Notes: generated by a model not told the origin, from the letters alone. A stretch of 64,000 bases of DNA from Lumbricus rubellus (GCA_945859605.1 OX243822.1:23112144-23176143), one strand, 5' to 3'. Positions 1 through 35,600 are shown, counted from the stretch's first letter. Translations and numbers: made by a program.

Positions 1-417
1 AAACTGCGGGCTTGTCTCTTTAGTAGACTATTAAAATAATCTAAAACGAGAATAGGCCTATTCCATGCGATTGACTTGAGCATGTAGGAGAATCTCAAAT
101 GCTTCCATTAAAAGCACAATTTGTACATTCGTTCCGAACGAGACATCATGGTGGCGGTGGTCGAATGTTCCGTCATCTTTTCTTCATGTGGAGCGGTTGT
201 AATAAGATGGTGAAGTGTTAATTATTATGTAGGATGGATTGGACCTTAGAGACGCAGTGATGCAATAACTGGTTAGAAGTGAATTCTTATGTGTGAACTG
301 TGTTTAATTAAACGGAAAACACTAAATCTAATGCATGAATGAAAAGTAACATAGGTTATAAATGACAAACGTATAATTTTTATAGAAGCGGAAGATGCGT
401 TTGATCTGTTGTTGCAG

Positions 418-20490
<20,073 letters not shown>

Positions 20491-20648
20491 CATTTTTATA
20501 CTGCTAAACTTTTACTTTGAAAGTTCCATCCAATTTCAAGGCCTTGTACATATCACACAGAATGGTTTGTTGGCACTACACAGTTTCATTAGGAAAATTT
20601 ATTTTAGATAATTTGCATGCTGAATAACTTTGTGCTAGCTATATTTAA

Positions 20649-20654
20649 AATAAA
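20649..20654 (+). terminator. Polyadenylation signal AATAAA of the TTLL3-like gene
   Basis: AATAAA lies 159 bp after the TGA, the first canonical hexamer downstream. It implies a short 3' UTR ending near 20.67 kb. Confidence 0.6.
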
Positions 20655-20946
20655 TTCAGGATAGTTCTTTCTATAAAGAGTGTCTCAGATCTGTTTAAGA
20701 TTGTGTTCTACAATAGTCCTATGTGATTGCTAACTGTGAATACATTAAATGAAAGTTTAACTATTTTGAATACATATTATGTCAGATTTTTTAGCATTAG
20801 CATTAAAGCAGAAACAATGACACCAAAATTATCATCCTATCTCAATCCTAACTGAATTTACAGATAAAGGAATTACTTGTCATTGAAAAAAGACAATGGA
20901 CAAAGGCTGGTAAAATGGACTCGTTTTGAGGCTTCTGCACAAAATT

Positions 20947-20952
20947 TTTATT
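20947..20952 (-). terminator. Candidate polyadenylation signal of MPND
   Basis: On the minus strand AATAAA occurs about 460 bp after the MPND stop at 21,412. It faces the TTLL3 signal across roughly 300 bp, so the two transcripts end tail to tail. Confidence 0.5.
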
Positions 20953-21411
20953 AAAATAAGTATGTAAACATATATATTGGCAGTCCGGCAAACAGAATCA
21001 TATGAAGTCAGACAGCCAGTGCTGTCCAACCTTTTTGGTACCACAGGACGCAAAAGCAAGATTCTTAACTTATGTAACTTATGCAATCTTGGGTTTCATA
21101 CAGCCTGCTGAATCATCGCATCCGAAATAGAGGAAAACTTCTTGCGTCCACAGAAAATTCTATTTCAGTTTAAGTAAATTGCAAACCCATGCAAATTTGG
21201 TCGGTCACAATTTAAAGCTTACAAGGAATTACCAGTGCATCAATATAAGCAAAATTAAGTGACAACAGCAATGATGAGTCCAGCCATTGGCTCCAATAAC
21301 TGCGTCATTATTTAATATCATCGTTCAGTGCATTTATGTCTGACTAGTAAATTAATAAATATGAAATCAAATTCTTTTCTGTCCGACAGTCTTCTTAGTT
21401 CATCACAATCT

Positions 21412-24400
21412 TCAAATGGTTTTCAGTATCTCTGAAAGGCGTTTGTCCAGAAGTCCATTAGGACAATGTCTTGAAAGAATACTCTACAACAAAGTAAAAA
21501 CAGAATTGGTCAACAAATATCACAAAGCCAGAAATTACAGCACAACAGTCAAAATGATGACAGTGCTATCTATAGTGTGCTTGCCTTTGGAGTTTCTAAT
21601 TACTGGCACATGAATTATAATAGTTGTATACAGCACGCAACTATCAGGTTCCTAAAAAGTTACTTACTGGCATATAAACATCCCAAATACAGAATGTGTG
21701 AAAACCAAGTTGGCTTTCAGAACATAACAAACCATATATTTTTTCCAGTACACATTCTGTTGCATCTCTGGCCAAAGAAATTGACCAGACTATTCAGTTA
21801 TTGGTTTTATTTCAGGGGTCTTACTCGAAAAAAAAAGAAATTTCAGGACACAATTTCAGGCAAATTTATGTTTTTTAGAGGCTCTGTTTATGAGCTCCTT
21901 TGCTACTTCAAGCTCATTTATTTTCACCAATTACAATTTCTCTTTTTCCTTCAACTGTGCAAGTAGAGGACTCGTCTTCTGCACACCTCTTCCTGTCTCC
22001 TGGCATGGGCGGAGTTTGCTTTCCATTCTTGGGGGGTGTGGGCTAAACAAAACTTGGGCTTTGTTGGGGTGGAGACTTGGCGAAGAACGAGCGGCGCTGA
22101 CAATATTTTCTCCACCCCAAAAATTGATGACCTTTTTTAGTCATCGGGTTGAAATCTCCTCAAAAATACTATTTTTTAAGTCATTCGATTGAAACTTCGT
22201 TTGTGAAAATAGCCATTTCCCCGAAAAATTTATGAGTCTAAGCCTTCTAGAGTGGGGGGGGGCCTAAGCCTGGGAAAAGATACAATTTTTACAGTAAAAA
22301 AGCTGAATCTGGGCCTTCTTGGAGGGGGGAGGGGCTTAGCCTCCCCTAGCCCCTGATAAACTCTGCCCATGTCTCCCAGTGCTTTTCAACGTCTGTACCT
22401 CCTGTTTGTGTTGTACTTCTAAATACAACTGATATTTAGAATAAGCCGTTCTTCCTGCATTGATGATATCCATATTTATAGACACTTTAGTAACAGATCC
22501 AAAAATCCAATTTCACAATCCGTGCAGCAACGATCGTTTTCTCGCTTAAGGACATTAAAAGCTTACTTCTCTGTATACGGGGAAAAAAAACTACGTTCGG
22601 TGGTGGCATTGCTGCGCGATAGTCTAGAGTTGTCTTCGCAACATATGCCAGATTAGCTTATTCCTTTACAAGTCTACATCCATTCTATCTGGCACTTCAG
22701 AAACTTTGTACCATCAGTATCAATGTCAGTTTGGAGAGGATCAATGCTCTGATCACAGATATGCATCAGCCACTCTGCCTACACCTTATATGAGGCAGCG
22801 CTTCTGAGTAGCTCTCCTGTGAGAAGCGCTTTACAAATGTTCGTATAAGATTAGATTAGATGTAGTGAAAAATTTATTAATTCAGTGAAGAAAATAAGAG
22901 GCATACCTCCAAATTGCTTAGATAAGCTGAAGAACTCCAAGACTTTTCTTTACAAAATTTGTAATCAGGATCATTCTTATAAAACTCAATTAGGCGACTC
23001 TACAGTACAGAAAAAAATAGAAATTCAGTATTAAATAGCACTATATCATGGGTACTTGCAATTACAATCATGAATAACTTAAATGAAATCATAACATACT
23101 GTCATTTTAGACTAGGTTCATATCAACAAGTGCAGAAAAGAAACTGCAGCAGCATGGGCAATGCCAAATTATTCAATCAAATTCCAAAGGTAAAACAATA
23201 ATTTCAAGTTCTGTTTGAAAGCTGATGAGTCATACCATGTCTTTGTAGACGTCATCTGTGATGAATGAATCGTGAGACAGAGTGTAGTCAACAATCATCG
23301 GCATGCCATAATCTAATGGCCGTTGCTAAACAACAGACACATTTATATATTATATATATATTTATATTATATATTTTATATATATTAGAGACAACTTAAA
23401 TTCAAAAATCAATATAAGCAACCAAAGAAGTAACAAATATCTCTTCAGTCAAATCTAATAAAGCAAGCAAGTAAGCAAGTATAGCCTATATTACTTCATT
23501 AGCAAATGCACAATAATTTGATCCTAAAAGTTGAATGTAAAATAAACAGAAAAGTAATAATAAAGTATAATTTACACATAATAAAACTTAAGTACAAAAT
23601 CTTTGAATTGGTCACACGCAAACTTACCAATCATAAAACCCATAAAACTCCCCCTTTTCGCTCTGCATATTCTAACAAAAACCACATTTCTTGCTGTCCA
23701 TAATCATATCATATGCTCAATGGACAGAGATAAGGTAATTTTTATTTTATTTCTCGCATTTGCGATAGCGCTCCTTCAAGTTCACTTGCTTAGATAAGCT
23801 GAGCCACTCACACTGGGAGCGCTTCTGAAAGGCTTTCACTGAGAGAAACCCAATCAAATGCAAAACAATGCAATACAACAGTGGTATCAATAAGTCAAAC
23901 ATGAGAGCTAAGAACTCGCTGAGTAGGGCCATCACTAACCCCTATGCTCTTTGCATTGTATTCCTTATCCAATGACAAAAACATTTCACATAGACAGGAC
24001 GTGTCTATTTTGTTAAACGCGACTTGCATTATTAAGGGGCTACTTAATTCCTCTGTCAGAGTATTAAGATCAGCAACTGACCTCTGGTGGTGGCATGATG
24101 TAAAACGCTTGCAGCTCTGATGTCTTCCCAGGAAATCGACAAATGAATGGAGCTACAAGAGACATTTCAATCAATGCTTATGCACTGCCATCAGATGACT
24201 ACCGTAGTACTGACCTACATTAAAACAAAATCCAAAGAATAATCCAGTTTACATGAGAGCTTACATGCAGCAGTTAGCGATTCGGACGGTCAGTCCACAG
24301 TTCAATCTCCTTGCCATCAGAGCAGAGAGAGATGCTCCAAGAATTCTGTCCTATTTACAAACTCAGCAACACAAAGTGATAAAGAATTGCCGACTGCAAG

Positions 24401-27400
24401 TGCAGTTGGACCATCATCCACCCTCATGATGCAGACGTTAAGAAACTAAAGTCAATAGCAGTTCTTCACATTGCAAACACCTAGAATTGGCTCATGAGCT
24501 TGCTTTTCTTCGTCTAGGTTAACGTCAAGACCAGTGCTGCTCTCCTCCAACATCTGCAAGGGGTGCTGTATAAATTGTTGAAACGAATTAACGAATACTT
24601 TATGCCAACGATTCCTGATGAGACCACGATTCACGTACAGACAATAATAGCAAAGCATGGTTGGAATGTATTTGGAGATCCTTTGAGCTGATGCTGGTAT
24701 TCCATCTGTGACTCGATATCTTTCAGAGATGGATCTGGTTGACATTTCGGATGAGAATGGTACCAACCAGCCACAACCAATCCCCTCTGCTCCATCAACA
24801 TTCGCACCTAAATAACACACACACAAACACACACATGTTGACGACATCATCGGCAAAACTTAATGCATTGCAGTTGTAATAATAATAATAATAATAATTA
24901 CGACGATTTATATGGCGCAGTAACACAGCCATGCCGTTACAAGGGCGCCTTACAGAAAACCAGCTACACCGGATAAGCCCTAGCGAACAAGTGTGATTTT
25001 AGCCTGGCTTTAAAAGAGTCCACTGAGCCTGCTGATCGGATAGCGAGAGGAAGACTGTTCCAGCAACGAGGACCAGCGACCGAGAAGGCACGATCGCCGA
25101 AGCACGTTCTCATTCTCCGCACACGCAAGTCAGACCTCTCGGATGATCTGAGCCGAAGCCCAGCCGCGGAGGAATGAGTCTCTATGCAGCAATCGCGCAG
25201 GTACTTGGGCGCAGCTCCGTGAAGCGATTTGAACACGAGCAAACAGAGCTTGAATTCGATGCGAGATGGAACAGGCAGCCAGTGGAGGACATCACGGAGG
25301 AGCGGCGTGACGTGGTCGTATTTTCTCCTGTTGCAGACTAGCCTCGCCGCGGCATTAAGCACTGACTGGAGTCCGTCCAAGAGGCACGCAGGCGCGCCGG
25401 CGAGCAAGCTGTTGCAGCGATCCACCTTGGAAGTGACGAAGGCGGCGACGGCCACCCTCGCGGCCTCGAAGGGCAAGGACTTGATGCAGCTCCTGATGAG
25501 ACGGAGCTGCCGGAAGCAACAACCTACTGTCCAGGCGATATGGCGCCTCATGGACAGATCTGACTCCAGCAGGACGCCGAGATCGCGCACGGAAGTCGAA
25601 GGCCGTATCAGGGCCCCACAGACACTCAGCGCGCCGGTGTCGAGATGGAGACACCGTCTTCTGGTCGCACACCACAGGAAGTCGGTCTTCTCGGGGTTAA
25701 GCCGCAGTCGATTCGACCGCATCCAGTCGGCAATCCGCTCAATGCCAAGCTCCATTCTTCCCCTCTGCTGCTCGACAGTTGATGGATGTCCCCACGTGTA
25801 GAGCTGGGAGTCGTCGGCATAGAAATGAGATGCTAGGCCGAGATTTGTAGCAAGCTCACCCACGTCGGCGGTGTAGAGCAGAAACAGCAGCGGGCCGAGA
25901 ACAGAGCCCTGAGGGACGCCACAGAAGAGAGAGCGGATGGTTGAGAAGACCCCGTCGAAGAGCACCGTCTGTCGGCGATTGAAGAGATAGGAGCGAAGCC
26001 AGTCAAGCGCGGTTGAGCGGATCCCGTACGTCCTGGACAAGCGCTCGACCAGAACATCATGGTCGACCGTATCGAAGGCGGCCGAGAGATCGAGCAGACC
26101 AAGCAAAGCGTGGTTGCCCGCATCGATCGCTTCCGTAAGGTCTGTTACAACCTTAAGAAGAGCGGTCTCGGTCGAATGGTGTTTCCGGTAGGCCGACTGA
26201 TGAACTGGAAGAAGGCCAGCCGACGACAGGAACTCGGTTAGCTGGATGCTAACGACCCGCTCAAGGAGCTTTGACAGGAATGACAGGTTGGAGATCGGTC
26301 GGTAACTGGAGAGCTCGCAGGGCGGAAGCGTCGGTTTCTTCAGTCGAGGAGTGACGTAGGCGTCCTTGTAGTACGTCGGAAAGGCACCGGAGGACAGCGA
26401 TGAGTTGAAGACCGACACGATATATGGAGCGAGTAGATCGATGCAGGACTTGAGCAGCCACGTCGGCATCGGGTCCTTCATGGAGTATTTGTCAACGGCG
26501 TCGTTGACCATCCGGCACACGATGTCGGACGTTACGGGCGAGAAAGCGAGGAACCGGTCGTCCGTTGCGATGTCACGAAACACCGGCGGCGGCGCGCCGT
26601 CAGTAGCCGACCTGACATCAGAGACCTTCTGATCAAAGTAGTCGGCGAAAGCCTCGGCAGAGAGTCCTGGAGCCGGACTCTGGACGCCTTCTTTTCCTTT
26701 ACCCAGTCCATCGTTAATCGTGCGCCAAATAGACGCCGGGTCACGTTGTGTGTCGATTTTTGATCTCCAAAATGATCGCCTTTTGGACTGGACAAGTCGG
26801 TGCATCGATCCCAACGACTCCACCCAGCACTTCCGGTCCGTTTCCAGACGTGCCTTTTTGTAGCGCCGCTCGAGACGTCTAGCATGACGTTTCGCAGAAC
26901 GACACTCAGCGTCGTACCACTTGTCCGACGAGGACCGGACGCGGCAAGTGATCTCCGTCATTGGCGCATGGACGTCGAGTAGTGCCGCGACGACCTCGTC
27001 GAACCTCAGAGCCGCCGCTGAAACGTCATCGTGCGAAGAAGGACCCAGAGTGTCGTCGCAGAGACAGGAGTCAGCGAGGTCCGACCTGAAACGATCCACA
27101 TCGAACCTCCGCCACGATCTGCGAGTCTGGGTTTTATAGACGGGTGTCTCTACTGGAGCGGCGATGAAGGGCCAAGTCACCAGCCGATGGTCGGACGCAC
27201 GGCGTGGAACAATGGTAACATCAATCACCGACGGCTTCTCGTCAACTCTCGTAACGACAACGTCAAGTCTTCCGCCGCCATCGTGAGTAGCAACCGTCAC
27301 GCTCTGTACAGCGTCAAACGTCTCCAACAACTCAGTCGCGCGCAGCGTCATCGGATCGTCCGGACGTTCAAAGTGGATGTTGAGATCGCCGGTGATGACG

Positions 27401-30400
27401 TAAGGCATGGCGAATGATGACAGAAACTCGAGTAGTGAACGAAACTCGTCAAAGAAGGCGGCGGTCGGCGCGGCTGAACCAGGACGGTAGACAACCGCGA
27501 AGACGAACGAGCTTCCGGAGACGGTCGTCCTTGCGATGAGGTGCTCGAAGGTGGTCGGCTCAAACGGGGCGGTGATCTTCGTAAGTCTGACCGCAGTGGA
27601 GGCGATCACGGCAACACCGCCGTGATTCTGATAGTAGATGTCATCGGTCCGTGCCCCCGGTCGAGCAGGGCGAGCCCGTTCAAGCAACTGCAGACCGGTC
27701 GACCTCAGACGTCGAAGAGAGACATCGTCAGCGTCCTCGTGCCAGGTCTCGGTGAGGCCTAGTACGTCCAATTCCGCGTCACGCCAACACTGGCCGACAA
27801 CGTCGACCTTGTTGCCAACAGAACGGACGTTGAGTGTGGCACATCTGACCTGACGAGTCTGATGGAAGACGTGACGCTGCATGGCCGGTCGGATAAGGCA
27901 GTCGCGACGACGAGCATCCTTGACCGGGGCACTGGAAGAGGCTACCGATGTTGACGGTCCCGAAGCAGGATCAACAACATGGCCGACAGCCGGATGACGT
28001 AGCGGTCGGTTGCCTGTGATCACAGCAACGGTGCACAGCGCCGACGTGGTCAGCACATACGGGCGTCTGGAGCGTACGCAGTGTAGACCTGCACGGCAGC
28101 CGCGGGTACGGCGCCTCAATCCCAGCTCAGCGACACGACGACAAACTGCACAGTCAGGCCTAGGGCCGGTGAAGCGTAACGATAACAACAACACCGACCC
28201 GAAACGTACGTCACGCATCAACAAGCACTGCACTAACCGAGTCAATGAAAAACCAGCAAAAGTACGCAAATTGCGACGAAATGACTTCAAAATTCCAGAA
28301 AACAACCAGCACGATAGAATCCACGAACTTAAACGATCACACGTATCCAAAAAACAAACTCGGCGGATAGAATAGCTAGCGCAAAAACCGATATGTTGTG
28401 CAGAGCTAGGCAATATCCTGCGAGCAGCCACAAGCGGCGCTCCGTAACTGCATACTTATATAGTACCACTTCAAAATAGAGAAATCACAAGTGCCTTGGA
28501 CCTGAAAAACAAAACCATGATGAAAGAGAATGGTTTTAAAGAGTTCACAGAAATGAGGCATCGAGAGCAGTCTGATGATGGACTTGCGGAAGAGGTCCAA
28601 GGACGAGGTAGACGGAGGATTTCGTAGCCTGGACTGGACTTGTGGGAACATACCTGCTGAACGCAGCTCGCGAAGCGATGATGGCGATTTGACAGGAGAT
28701 GACAGAAATGAGGCAAAATAATGACCAAGAAGCTAAACTCACAGATTGTAAGGTAGCTTATTAAAATTTTATGCACTACCATGGATACAAGACTATACAC
28801 CAGAGAACTCAAGTACTGCAGAGATACAGAAAATGAGTTTAGCAGCTGGACATATGAATGAATTGGAGGGCACCTGCATATATGCACGAGTCATTAACTC
28901 TTTGCCATCGTATACCATATACAGTAATTTCTGCACCCAACAATAAATGTTCGCACCTTGCTGGATTATTCCCACACAAACACCAACCAGCTAAGACACA
29001 GCACTTGCATGGCAAATTTTATACTTTGTGGCATATTGCGGTGGTGTAGTGATGAGCTCAGTGCCTTGGAGCCAGGTTCGAATCTACCCCAAGCCGCCGT
29101 GTAAAGACTTTGAGCAAGTCCTTCACTCGCACAATTGCTTCAGCGTGAAACTCCGATGCAGTGCCCGCGCTGTAGTCGGGAGCGACTTGGAGTGGAGAGC
29201 TTGAAGCAGTGCTATAGAAATACAATAATAATAACAATAATAATAATAAAACAACTTAATACCTAATTAGCAATAATCATGGAAGCCATAATTACTTGAA
29301 TTCCTGACCTGCATCATATAAACTTAAAAAACACCATGTAAATCACCCAATTCAACACTGCAAAGAATTTTAAGATATGAAATAACAAATATCATACATT
29401 ATCTTCTATTGTCAGAGCTGCATCTTTATCCTGCAGATTGCCACAACAAGCAAACACATTCTGGACCAATAACTCTGCATCAAGAAAGAAAAACAAAACA
29501 ACAGCTTTAAGACCAGAAGGGATGCTTCACACAAAATATGAATGTATGTATGTATGAGCACTTCTCATAGTGCCCTTCAAGATTCTACTCAGAGGCACTC
29601 TTGACCCCAGCACGAACACCGAATTTGGGTTTTACACCAAAGCGCATGAACAATTTCCGTTAATGCAAAAACAAGTAAAAAATATATTTAACAGAAACAA
29701 CGTATAATTTTTTTTTAGACATATCTAAATGTGTAAAAATTAATTTTTACTAAGAGCCCTAAATCTGTTTCAAGATGGAAAGTCAGAATCAAAGTTCGCT
29801 ACTTTTGCAGCGATATTTAATTAGGTTACAGATCGAATTGAAAAGCATAATTTTGAACACGGAAATCCCCATTTTTCTGTTCTATTAATATATTAGAACC
29901 TTCCTGTATTTAATACTCACAGAGATTGGCCCGAAAGAGGTCGACTGGCTACAACAATTTTAGAATTGCACATTTGCGGTACAACACTGAGCACGTGACA
30001 AAATCTTGCGGCCATGGTTGGTTGAAGGCTTGACAGGTCGACTCGAAGTATGCGTAGTCGCATGACTTTGCTTACTTTGCTTGAGTAAACGGGATGAATT
30101 GTTTATTTTCTTCGTGTTTTACTTAATAAACTTAATCTTTAAAACAGAAGACATTTTGCTCATTATAATAGACAAAATGAGGCAAAAGAATGACCAAGAA
30201 GCTAAAGCCACAGATTGTAAGGTAGCTTATTAAAATTTTATGCACTACCATGGATACAAAACTATACACCAGAGAACTCAAGTACTGCAGAGATACAGAA
30301 AATGAGTTTAGCAGCTGGACATATGAGCTGATAAATGATACCAAAAAAGCTGATAAATGATACCAAACATAAACAATATCAATTACAAACATAGCTTCTT

Positions 30401-32598
30401 GTGATGTGTGCAATCAAGCCAGCATTTTACGGAAAAACAAATAATGCAGCTGAAGAGCATAATTACAACTTCATGGTGAATAATTGAGCAATAATGATGA
30501 ATTTCTAAGTATTATTTATTTCAGTACTGGAATCAATTTATACTTACTCTGAGTGGTAGAGTCCCATTTGCCAGCAAAGTAACCAATGACTTCATTGCAA
30601 GTGAGATGACAATGGAAATTCTTTAAAACACAAAAACTTTAAATCAGATGATGTTAAATAATCCGTGATGGGAAACAACTGCCTTGACCAAAAAGACTGA
30701 TATCAAACATAAACAATAACAAACATAGCTTCATGTGATGTTTTAAGTCAAACCAAAAACCAACAACGGAAGAAAAAGTAATGCAGCTGACGAGAGCATA
30801 ATTCACGGTGAATTGAGCAATAGTGGAGCCACGAGTATCGGGTTCACAGGGTTAAGCAGAGTAGCCATTGGTTAGGTGGCACATACGAGGATGGACTTTC
30901 ACTGCAGCATTCTGTCTGAGTCCATAGCAATATTTACTTATCCAGAAACAACTTGATCCAGTCCAGAAGTCAGTATAAAGTGCTGAGACACTTCATCAGT
31001 ACATCATAATTGACCATGTCAATTGACACACATCCAGCAGAGCAAGTGACATGACATGACCAGAGTTACTATGTTGAAATCAGTTTGGGAACAACTGTCT
31101 CTGTAGAATGTCCCATCCTGAAGTTCAATTGTAGTTGTGGTATAAGGTCACTTACTTCTAGGCAGTGCATTAGTAAATTAACTAACAATTAAAATCGTTA
31201 AAATTAACTGACAATAAATCAATTAATTAATCATTAACTTCCCAAGTGCTAAAATGAAATTTTTTGGCAAACACATGCACGCACATAATATTATGTGCAG
31301 TTACATAGATACACATATGTGCAGTTGTGCACACACACACACATATATGCACACACATGCTCAAATGTTTTGCATATAACTTACCAAGAGAAGAAGACAA
31401 TTTGAAGAAATAGACAGATTGAAGGGCTGTATTTTAGCCAAGTTCATGAAAGAACCACACTCCACCAAGGTGTTTGGATTGCTGCAAACGTTATCAAAGC
31501 AGACCTTTACAAATGCTGACATCAAGCTGCTGCTTTACCTTAAAATAACATTGATGCCATAAGTTATGCATTCAATCGTTGATCCTCCTTCACCAGTTCC
31601 ACAGTGCATCCATAATGCATTCCTTTCAAAAATCTGGCCGCAAGTCAATTAGAAAGATGCATCCCAACCTGAATCACGTTGGAATAAACTGATATAATAT
31701 AATTACCGGTAATCAACATGCTTTTTCTACAGTTACTAGGATTGCCAGGTGTCCGGTAATGAACCGGACAGTCCGGTATTTACGGTCAGAAATTTCAGAC
31801 ATTCCCGGACAAGGCGGTGTTTGGTAAACAACATGTGTTGGAGTGTAGATTCTGCTTACGATTTTCCAACATATAATAAATTGACTTGTGAAGCAGAGTC
31901 AAATACACACCAATCGTTGTCGAAAGGACGGCGTTGTTAAATAAAATAATGTCATAACAGAGCCAAATACATGAATGATTGTATAACTGATGCACGGATC
32001 ATAGCCTATACCTTGTGCATAAAGTTGGAGGCTTGACAGAGTTCAAATTGCAGTTGAACTGAATCTTCGTATTTATGTCTCTTGTCTGTCTGTCTGTTCG
32101 TCTGTCTGTCTCTCTCAGCACAATCGATCTCTCCCTCTGTCTGTCTATCTCCCTACTATGGCTTAAACAGCGACACTTATAATCTGTCTGTGCTTATCTT
32201 CCTCTCTATCCCTATCTCTGTCTGTCTCTGTATGTCTGTGTCAATCTGCCTCTCTAGCTCTCTCACATGGCCTAGCACCGGACAACCTCAAATCCTACTG
32301 CGTGCAGACGGCTTCGTCTGGTGCTGGACTTGCACTGAGATCCAGTGTGAACGGAGATCTGTATCTGCGGAAGACGAGGACACGCTTCGGGGAGCACGCT
32401 GTTTCAACTGCTGGCCCCCGCTGCTGGAACAGTCTGCCTACCTCTGTTCATTTGGCCAACTCAGTTGAGGCTTTAAACTCTCGACTCAAGACATATCTCT
32501 TATCTGAGGCGTACCTATGACTGATTGCGTTTGTGTTTGTAGAAGCGCCCTCATAACTGCATATGCTGTGTTACTGCTCCATAGAAATTGTCATCATC

Positions 32599-32632
<34 letters not shown>

Positions 32633-35600
32633 GTTATTATTTCCAGATGGTTGTGAAACCTGGGATGAGGCCTAATTTCTCAGAGATTCATTCTTAAGTA
32701 CTCTAAACTTAATTTCTTAGTTCCTGAGGGGTTATTTCTACCTCGGGTAAAAAAATAATAATATAAGTAATAATAACTATAACAACAACAGGAATATTAT
32801 TAATAATAATAATTAGTAATTACTATTGCAGATATGTCAAATGCACAAAGCATAGAACCAAACCAGGCTACAATCAATATTTAAAAGAACAGTTTACTAG
32901 GACTCTTTAAAAACATATGCAATCTGAAAAGGTAAGTTTAAAGTCTAAAAGAAAATTACATAAACATAATTTGTCACACAAGTTTGTGACATGGGAATGT
33001 TGACAATATTCAAGCATGTTGCTTAGAAGTACTGACTTACTGGTGTATGTTGCGTCTACCAAGAGTGCAATGACGAACAGAAGGCTGATAATCGACAATC
33101 ACCTTTCCAGTCAGACAGCCACCATTGCTCAATGTATCCACTGCATCTACAAACGCAATGATCACGCGATCACGATCAATAATTATTCAAGTAAAGTCAG
33201 ATTAATAGCTACTCTTGTATTTCTACGTTCACGTTTGAACAACTCCATTGGCTTCCTCCAACTTTGTGCATAAAATTCAAAATCCTCCTCTTGGCCTCCA
33301 AAGCACAACAGGGTTTTGACCTGAAATATCCAGCTTATGCAACACTGCAGCCTCTTCAGCTTTTGTCTACTTCACTCTTCAAACTGATTCGATCTTCTAG
33401 TTCCCCAATCCTCATACTAGAACAGCTATGTCTCAGTCCCAGTCTTCAATTAGTATATTCCAAATAGTTGCGCTGACCAAGAAATTCGTCCATGTCTTTG
33501 AGTTTAATGTCCTCTTACACAGCAGCTTGGCCGGTTCATCCCCTAGCGAATAAAGGAGCTGCCCTTAATTGCATCCATGTTGCTTTACACAATAAATAAT
33601 TTCCGCTGCACTGCTAATTCACGCACATTTGCAAGAGCTCTGTCGCTTTACACCGTGTATGCAAGGGTGTCATGCTCTCTCTGTTCCTACACTCAGGCTG
33701 AACTCTTTGTTCCTCCAGTGCGAACTGCTCTTAGACAGCACCGTGCTTTATCTGTTGTTGGCTCCATGGTATGGAATGGGCTCTCATTGACTAAACGACT
33801 TATGCACAGCGTCTGCTCAGATGCATTTTATCACAGCCTTAAACCATCCTTTTCAGCCAGGGTTGAGTCAGGAGTGCTTCTGAGTAGTGAGCTCAAAGGG
33901 GCGCTATATAAATCTTCATAATAAATGAATGAATGTATAGGAGTGCTTGTGGTAAGGATGTTGTACAATGTACATCACACAGACCAGACCAGTTCATATC
34001 TCTTTCTGAACTCTGCTGCAGGAAAACAAAGTGCAGCTGATTAGGTAGAATTACAGAGAAGATTGTAATGCAGCATCACTTGAGCCCCTGGTACTAATAT
34101 GCAAAATAATGGTAAAGCCGAAAGAGAAGTGCAATCATAAGTGGCAAAAGCATATCAAGTTAACCTGACTCAGAGAATATGTACATGTCAAAAGCAAAAG
34201 CGATTTTCAAAAGCAACCGCCAGTTCTGTCTTCATGAAAGTGCTTATATATCATGTAAGTCTTACTGTCATTGCCTTCTTCATTAGATTCTAGTTTTCTG
34301 TTGAAAACACAAAAGTTGACAACTAAATGATCAATTTTCAATATTACAGTATTAAATTTCTCTATATATCTAAATCAATTATATAAGATATTGCACACTG
34401 TCTTTAATTTCCAAATATTTGCATTTGGGAATTAAAGACAATCTATTTGCAGTGTCAAATAGATTAAGGCCATGAAAAGAGGAATGAATAAAGATCTACA
34501 GGAGAGCTTCCCACCACACTCTAAAAGATGAATCAGCATTCTATTTGGCAGATGGCGTTTGTGAAATAAACAGTGGGACGTGATGAGCGCCTTGCATGGC
34601 TGCCATACAGCTAAATTCAACTCCTGAAATAACTTGCTATCACACACTCAAGGCACTCATACTATGATTTGTAATCATACTGTGGTGTGTCAGCCTGAAA
34701 TTTAACAGTAAACACAGATTATTTTTGCTTCAACGGCAACTAAAAGAGACTAGAAACAGAAGTGGAACAAAATTGTCTATGGTGTGGCTAATCCTTGGAT
34801 CAAGAACAGTTAAGGATAAGACAAGGGGGTGTCGAAAATACAATTTTTTGCGTACTTAATATGAATGGCCCCTAAGAAATATGATGTCAAACTAGACATA
34901 AAAAACGCAGTCTATGTTGATCGAACTCTCAAAAACTCAGATATGAAAAACCCATATCATCATCATCTTTGATTAGTTTCATGAATAAGAGAAAGCACTT
35001 ACATCTTTATGTCACTATCTCCATCCTCACAATCATCATCAGTCTCATTGTAGTTCTGCAAAGTAATTTTTAACCACATGCGTTAAAAGAAGTTGTAAAA
35101 ACACTCTCGTTGAAGGTCAACACCAACATAATTCCTTGTACAACAAACACACAATTTCAAACTCATAAGTCTTCCAATTTTTAACGCTTCCAGTTTAAAA
35201 ATCATAATCAAAAGAGCATACTTTATATGGTGCCATCTACATGGCATCCCTTCAAGACAACTACTCGGAGGTTCTTTACATGATAACACAGTACCATGAT
35301 TGCATACTATCACATGAAGTAGAACAGAACTTGAATTTCAAATACGTCGAATCAATTTAAAATATCGGTGGTTAGCATTGGAACCAATGTCTTTCCGAAT
35401 ACTTCATATAATAAAATCTGCAACAACACCTCACAACTCACCCCTGCAACTGACATCAGAACTGGACGATGCTTTTTAAACCATGCAGTCTTGTAGACAT
35501 CCAATTTTCTGCCTTTATATCGCACCTACAATCATCAGAATTTTTAACAACACATCACTCACCCTTTAACTGGCATCAGAACTAAACAATTTTTTTGAAC

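Larger units (their letters stand above)
28709..30327. repeat. Direct duplication of ~150 bp, copies at 28709-28857 and 30174-30327
   Basis: The two copies are almost identical (start AAAATGAGGCAAAA, end GCAGCTGGACATATGA) and lie 1.46 kb apart in MPND intronic DNA. A second, weaker repeat (ACATAAACAATA to AATTGAGCAATA) links about 30360-30490 with 30700-30815. Confidence 0.8.

Noticed and set aside
25229..25801. 190-codon plus-strand frame, and others across 25.2-28.4 kb
   Set aside because: Antisense shadows of the LINE ORF, without domains.
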